The notes below the pieces were generated by a model that searched no databases, was not told where the DNA came from, and was given only the letters and a program-made list of their open reading frames with translations. The translations under genes and the position numbers were made by a program. This document shows, piece after piece, positions 6,368-8,176 of a DNA stretch of 8,176 nt. This DNA is from an uncultured Clostridia bacterium (GTDB taxonomy: Bacteria; Bacillota; Clostridia; Oscillospirales; Oscillospiraceae), in the NCBI GenBank assembly GCA_947176425.1, contig CAMWQV010000069.1:1-8176 (forward strand), in the 5' to 3' direction. The number at the start of each line of letters is the position of its first letter. Positions within the stretch are counted from its first letter, which is position 1.

Positions 6368-7384
6368 ATGAACAACTCCGTTACAATTCAAGACATTGCC
6401 GATGCTCTGGACCTTTCGCGCAACACTGTGTCTAAGGCTCTGAACGGCAAGCATGTCCCACCCAAGACCCGAAACGCTGTCCTGAATGCCGCCATTGAGA
6501 TGGGCTACCGAGGCTATGGGCTCGCTGCTGGTACCGCCGCCACTGCTGCCCCAGCCCAATTTAACCTTCTGTCTTCCCAGCCACTCATAAACAGCGGCTA
6601 CTATGTCCATGTGCTCCGGGGCATTGAGAAGAGCCTTGCTGACCGGAACATTGACCTTATCCAGTTCTGCGTTACAAGTCCGGGATCTTTTGAGCGGTTC
6701 ATGAAATATCTGTCCCAGACCCATGTCGAGGGTATCATCTGTATTGAGTTTTTCGAGCCTGCCTATATCTCCAAGCTTCTAAAAGCTGATTGCCCCGTAA
6801 TTTTTTTGGATTTCCCTGCGGTAGACATGGAGATAAAAGGGAGCTATGATATCGTCCTTCCGGAGAGCCAGGAGCCAATCAAGCGGTTTTGCCTGAGCAT
6901 GATACGAGAGGGGAAAGCCCAAACCTTCGGCTTCGTTGGGGAATACCTCCACTGCCGCTCCTTTTACGAGCGCTTTGCGGGGATGCGTGAAGCACTGTTC
7001 CTCTCCGGCCTTCCAGTGGACCTGAGCTGCTCCATTACGGATACTGATGCTATCCCCTACGACAGCCGGGCGCTGACGCGGGCGCTCCGCCAGCTTCCCG
7101 ATCTGCCAGACTGCTTTGTGGCAGCCAACGATACTATCGCCATTGCCCTGCTGGACGCCCTGAAGCACTTGGGCGTTGATGTGCCTGGAAGGGTAAAGGT
7201 CATTGGTTTTGACAATATGGTCGACTCAAAAAAGTCCGATCCGCCTCTCTCAACCGTCAATGTCAACAAGACCGCCTTAGGAAAGTGCGTGCCTGACCTG
7301 CTCTTAGACCGCATCAACCTCCCTGCCCGGGCCAACCGGGTCATCCACATTGCATCCACCATTATCACCCGATCCACAACATAG
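6368..7384 (+). CDS. LacI-family transcriptional regulator, probable fructan-use regulator
   Basis: A 338-residue DNA-binding regulator. The N-terminal helix-turn-helix spans about residues 5-27 (TIQDIADALDLSRNTVSKAL), and TRNAVLNAAIEMGY follows as in LacI proteins. From about residue 66 it has the periplasmic-binding-protein-like sensor domain, ending with the family signature around FVAANDTIAIALLDAL (250-265) and GVDVPGRVKVIGFDN (269-283). The hinge is odd: after GY the sequence is RGYGLAAGTAATAA, lacking the usual N-x-x-A-x-x-L hinge helix whose leucine inserts at the operator centre. The start is ATG 6368, six bases after AAAAGGAG (6355-6361); an upstream TTG at 6347 has no such support. 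It is transcribed divergently from the fructanase, so fructose or a small fructan is a natural effector guess, though the sequence does not show the ligand. A hairpin at 7518-7568 probably ends its transcript. Confidence 0.92.
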   Translation: MNNSVTIQDIADALDLSRNTVSKALNGKHVPPKTRNAVLNAAIEMGYRGYGLAAGTAATAAPAQFNLLSSQPLINSGYYVHVLRGIEKSLADRNIDLIQFCVTSPGSFERFMKYLSQTHVEGIICIEFFEPAYISKLLKADCPVIFLDFPAVDMEIKGSYDIVLPESQEPIKRFCLSMIREGKAQTFGFVGEYLHCRSFYERFAGMREALFLSGLPVDLSCSITDTDAIPYDSRALTRALRQLPDLPDCFVAANDTIAIALLDALKHLGVDVPGRVKVIGFDNMVDSKKSDPPLSTVNVNKTALGKCVPDLLLDRINLPARANRVIHIASTIITRSTT

Positions 7385-7517
7385 GACCTGAACCGGACAA
7401 ATGGGATCCAAAATCTCTACAGTACGCTCAATCCGGAATAGGATTGTGTCCATAGACTTATATGCCATAAGGCTTTCTGGGTGTCGTCAATCTCCTGATG
7501 TATCTGGTCAGGAACTA
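7385..7517. other. Regulator 3' flank, no gene seen
   Basis: I see no coding signal here. A small inverted repeat, TCCTGA (7493-7498) and TCAGGA (7508-7513) with a 9-base loop, lies just before the larger terminator-like hairpin. A 186-residue frame from 7401 crosses that hairpin and is not credible as a gene. Confidence 0.4.
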
Positions 7518-7568
7518 AAAGAAGAGAATCCGCAGCACCAATCAGGTACTCCACGGATTCTCTTCTTT
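7518..7568 (+). terminator. Terminator-like hairpin after the LacI-family gene
   Basis: A perfect 15-bp inverted repeat, AAAGAAGAGAATCCG (7518-7532) and CGGATTCTCTTCTTT (7554-7568), has a 21-base loop that itself contains an ACC/GGT mini-stem. The A-rich 5' side and T-rich 3' side make it terminator-like on either strand, as in many bidirectional terminators. The terminal U-run is short (TTCTTT then CA), so efficiency is uncertain. It lies 133 bp past the regulator's stop codon. Confidence 0.7.
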
Positions 7569-7657
7569 CAATACACAAACATGATTACATTATCCAAAAC
7601 CGCTTATCAAAATTTTTTGGTAATTGTTTGTATAACGACTTTATGGCGGCCCATTGC

Positions 7658-7882
7658 CTACCAAATCCGAACTTTACAAAAAATTATAGCAGTGACTACC
7701 AAGTCTGGAATGCGAAGCATGGCAGCGACAGCAATTCCCACGAGGACCAGCCCGCCCAACTCCGGGAACTACCAGCGGGGAATTGCGGTGGAGCGGTCCT
7801 CCTCTAGCCCCGCCTTGCGCCATGCCAGCGTCAACCGCCACAGTATCGCCCGTGGCGGGCCACCCAGCCCCCGGCCCCGCAT
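7658..7882 (-). pseudogene. Unrecognised short ORF broken by an in-frame TAG
   Basis: From ATG 7882, just after an AAGGCGGGA run on the minus strand, a frame reads 37 residues rich in Arg, Gly and Trp (starting MRGRGLGGPPRA) to TAG at 7769-7771. The same frame continues for 36 more residues to a second TAG at 7658-7660. The second part has the composition of a membrane segment (GGLVLVGIAVAAML, then VVTAIIF). The codon before the first TAG is TGG, so a TGG-to-TAG change in a W-W pair would join both halves into one protein of about 74 residues. I do not recognise the family. The local GC content is clearly higher than in the flanking sequence, which suggests a different origin. It could be a gene remnant, or two small ORFs, or noncoding. 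Confidence 0.35.
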
Positions 7883-7940
7883 TTATCCCGCCTTGGCTAC
7901 CTCTGAAAATCTATCGTGTAGAATCGCGTTGAAATTTCCC

Positions 7941-7969
7941 TTGCAATTTCCGATAAGATAGGGTACAAT
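7941..7969 (+). promoter_or_regulatory. Sigma-A-like promoter reading out of the window
   Basis: TTGCAA (7941-7946), a 17-bp spacer and TACAAT (7964-7969) predict a transcript start near 7976. The layout is the same as the regulator's promoter. No ribosome binding site and start codon pair follows within the remaining 200 bp, so it would drive either a gene beyond the window or an untranslated RNA. Confidence 0.6.
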
Positions 7970-8176
7970 AAAGCTGTGAGACACAAAAGCAAAAAAGGCG
8001 GGACGAAGGGGAACTACCCATACCCCAACGCCCCTATGCAGGAAACCTCGTTAAAGCCAAGTCCCACACAGCAGATTATCTGCGCCCGAAACCATTATAA
8101 CGGTTTTCTCTCAAATAATCAACAGGGAAAATTAGATGGTGTGTGCGTAGTTTTTGCGGCGGTGTAGGGATTTGTA
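7970..8176 (+). other. Untranslated stretch after the edge promoter
   Basis: No convincing coding region is visible. A 63-residue frame opening at GTG 7976 would begin at the predicted transcript start with no ribosome binding site, and has low-complexity, unfamily-like composition. The stretch is probably the leader of a gene lying to the right, or a small RNA. Confidence 0.35.

Noticed and set aside
7401..7961. 186-residue plus-strand frame after the regulator
   Set aside because: It passes through a 15-bp terminator-like hairpin, lacks a ribosome binding site, and has no family-like sequence.
7976..8167. 63-residue frame from GTG 7976
   Set aside because: It would start at the predicted transcript start without a ribosome binding site; low-complexity composition.

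Overview
The window reads as a low-to-moderate GC Firmicute chromosome, most likely a gut Clostridia member of the Oscillospiraceae type. That is an inference from strong AGGAG-type ribosome binding sites, sigma-A-like promoters, a fructan-degrading enzyme anchored by S-layer homology (SLH) domains of the 'CTRAQ' kind, and a Clostridia-style short TtcA-like protein. No species-level marker is present.

Left part (1-2011): a ttcA-like tRNA thiolation gene (207-932, +) converges with a class I SAM-dependent methyltransferase gene (950-1705, -). The 120 bases at the window start recur about 95% identical at 1820-1939. In that second copy they are joined directly to a 74-base internal piece of ttcA (1938-2011). 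The methyltransferase gene is therefore flanked by an intact ttcA locus and the remnant of a second, internally deleted and truncated one.

Centre (2036-7568): a fructan-use regulatory pair. A 1221-residue secreted GH32 fructanase is encoded on the minus strand (2143-5808): signal peptide, two CBM66-like beta-sandwich modules, a cadherin-like module, the GH32 catalytic unit and three SLH repeats. A LacI-family regulator diverges from it (6368-7384, +). Between them lie 559 bp holding two good sigma-A-like promoters that face opposite ways and whose -10 boxes overlap. The fructanase promoter implies a leader of about 400 nt with several strong inverted repeats, including a two-part complementarity that could form alternative stems or a pseudoknot. 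A 26-bp inverted repeat next to the promoters and a partial repeat of it in the leader are the best operator candidates. The simplest model is that the LacI protein controls cell-surface fructanase production, and the sugars released are imported by transporters outside this window.

Right part (7569-8176): no intact gene. A GC-rich stretch on the minus strand holds a short, unrecognised, probably membrane-associated ORF interrupted by an in-frame TAG. A good sigma-A-like promoter (7941-7969, +) then points out of the window into about 200 bp with no credible coding region.

The least explained parts are the long structured fructanase leader, the overlapping promoters and the decayed ttcA duplicate. 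I found no CRISPR array, transposase, tRNA, rRNA or defence system.
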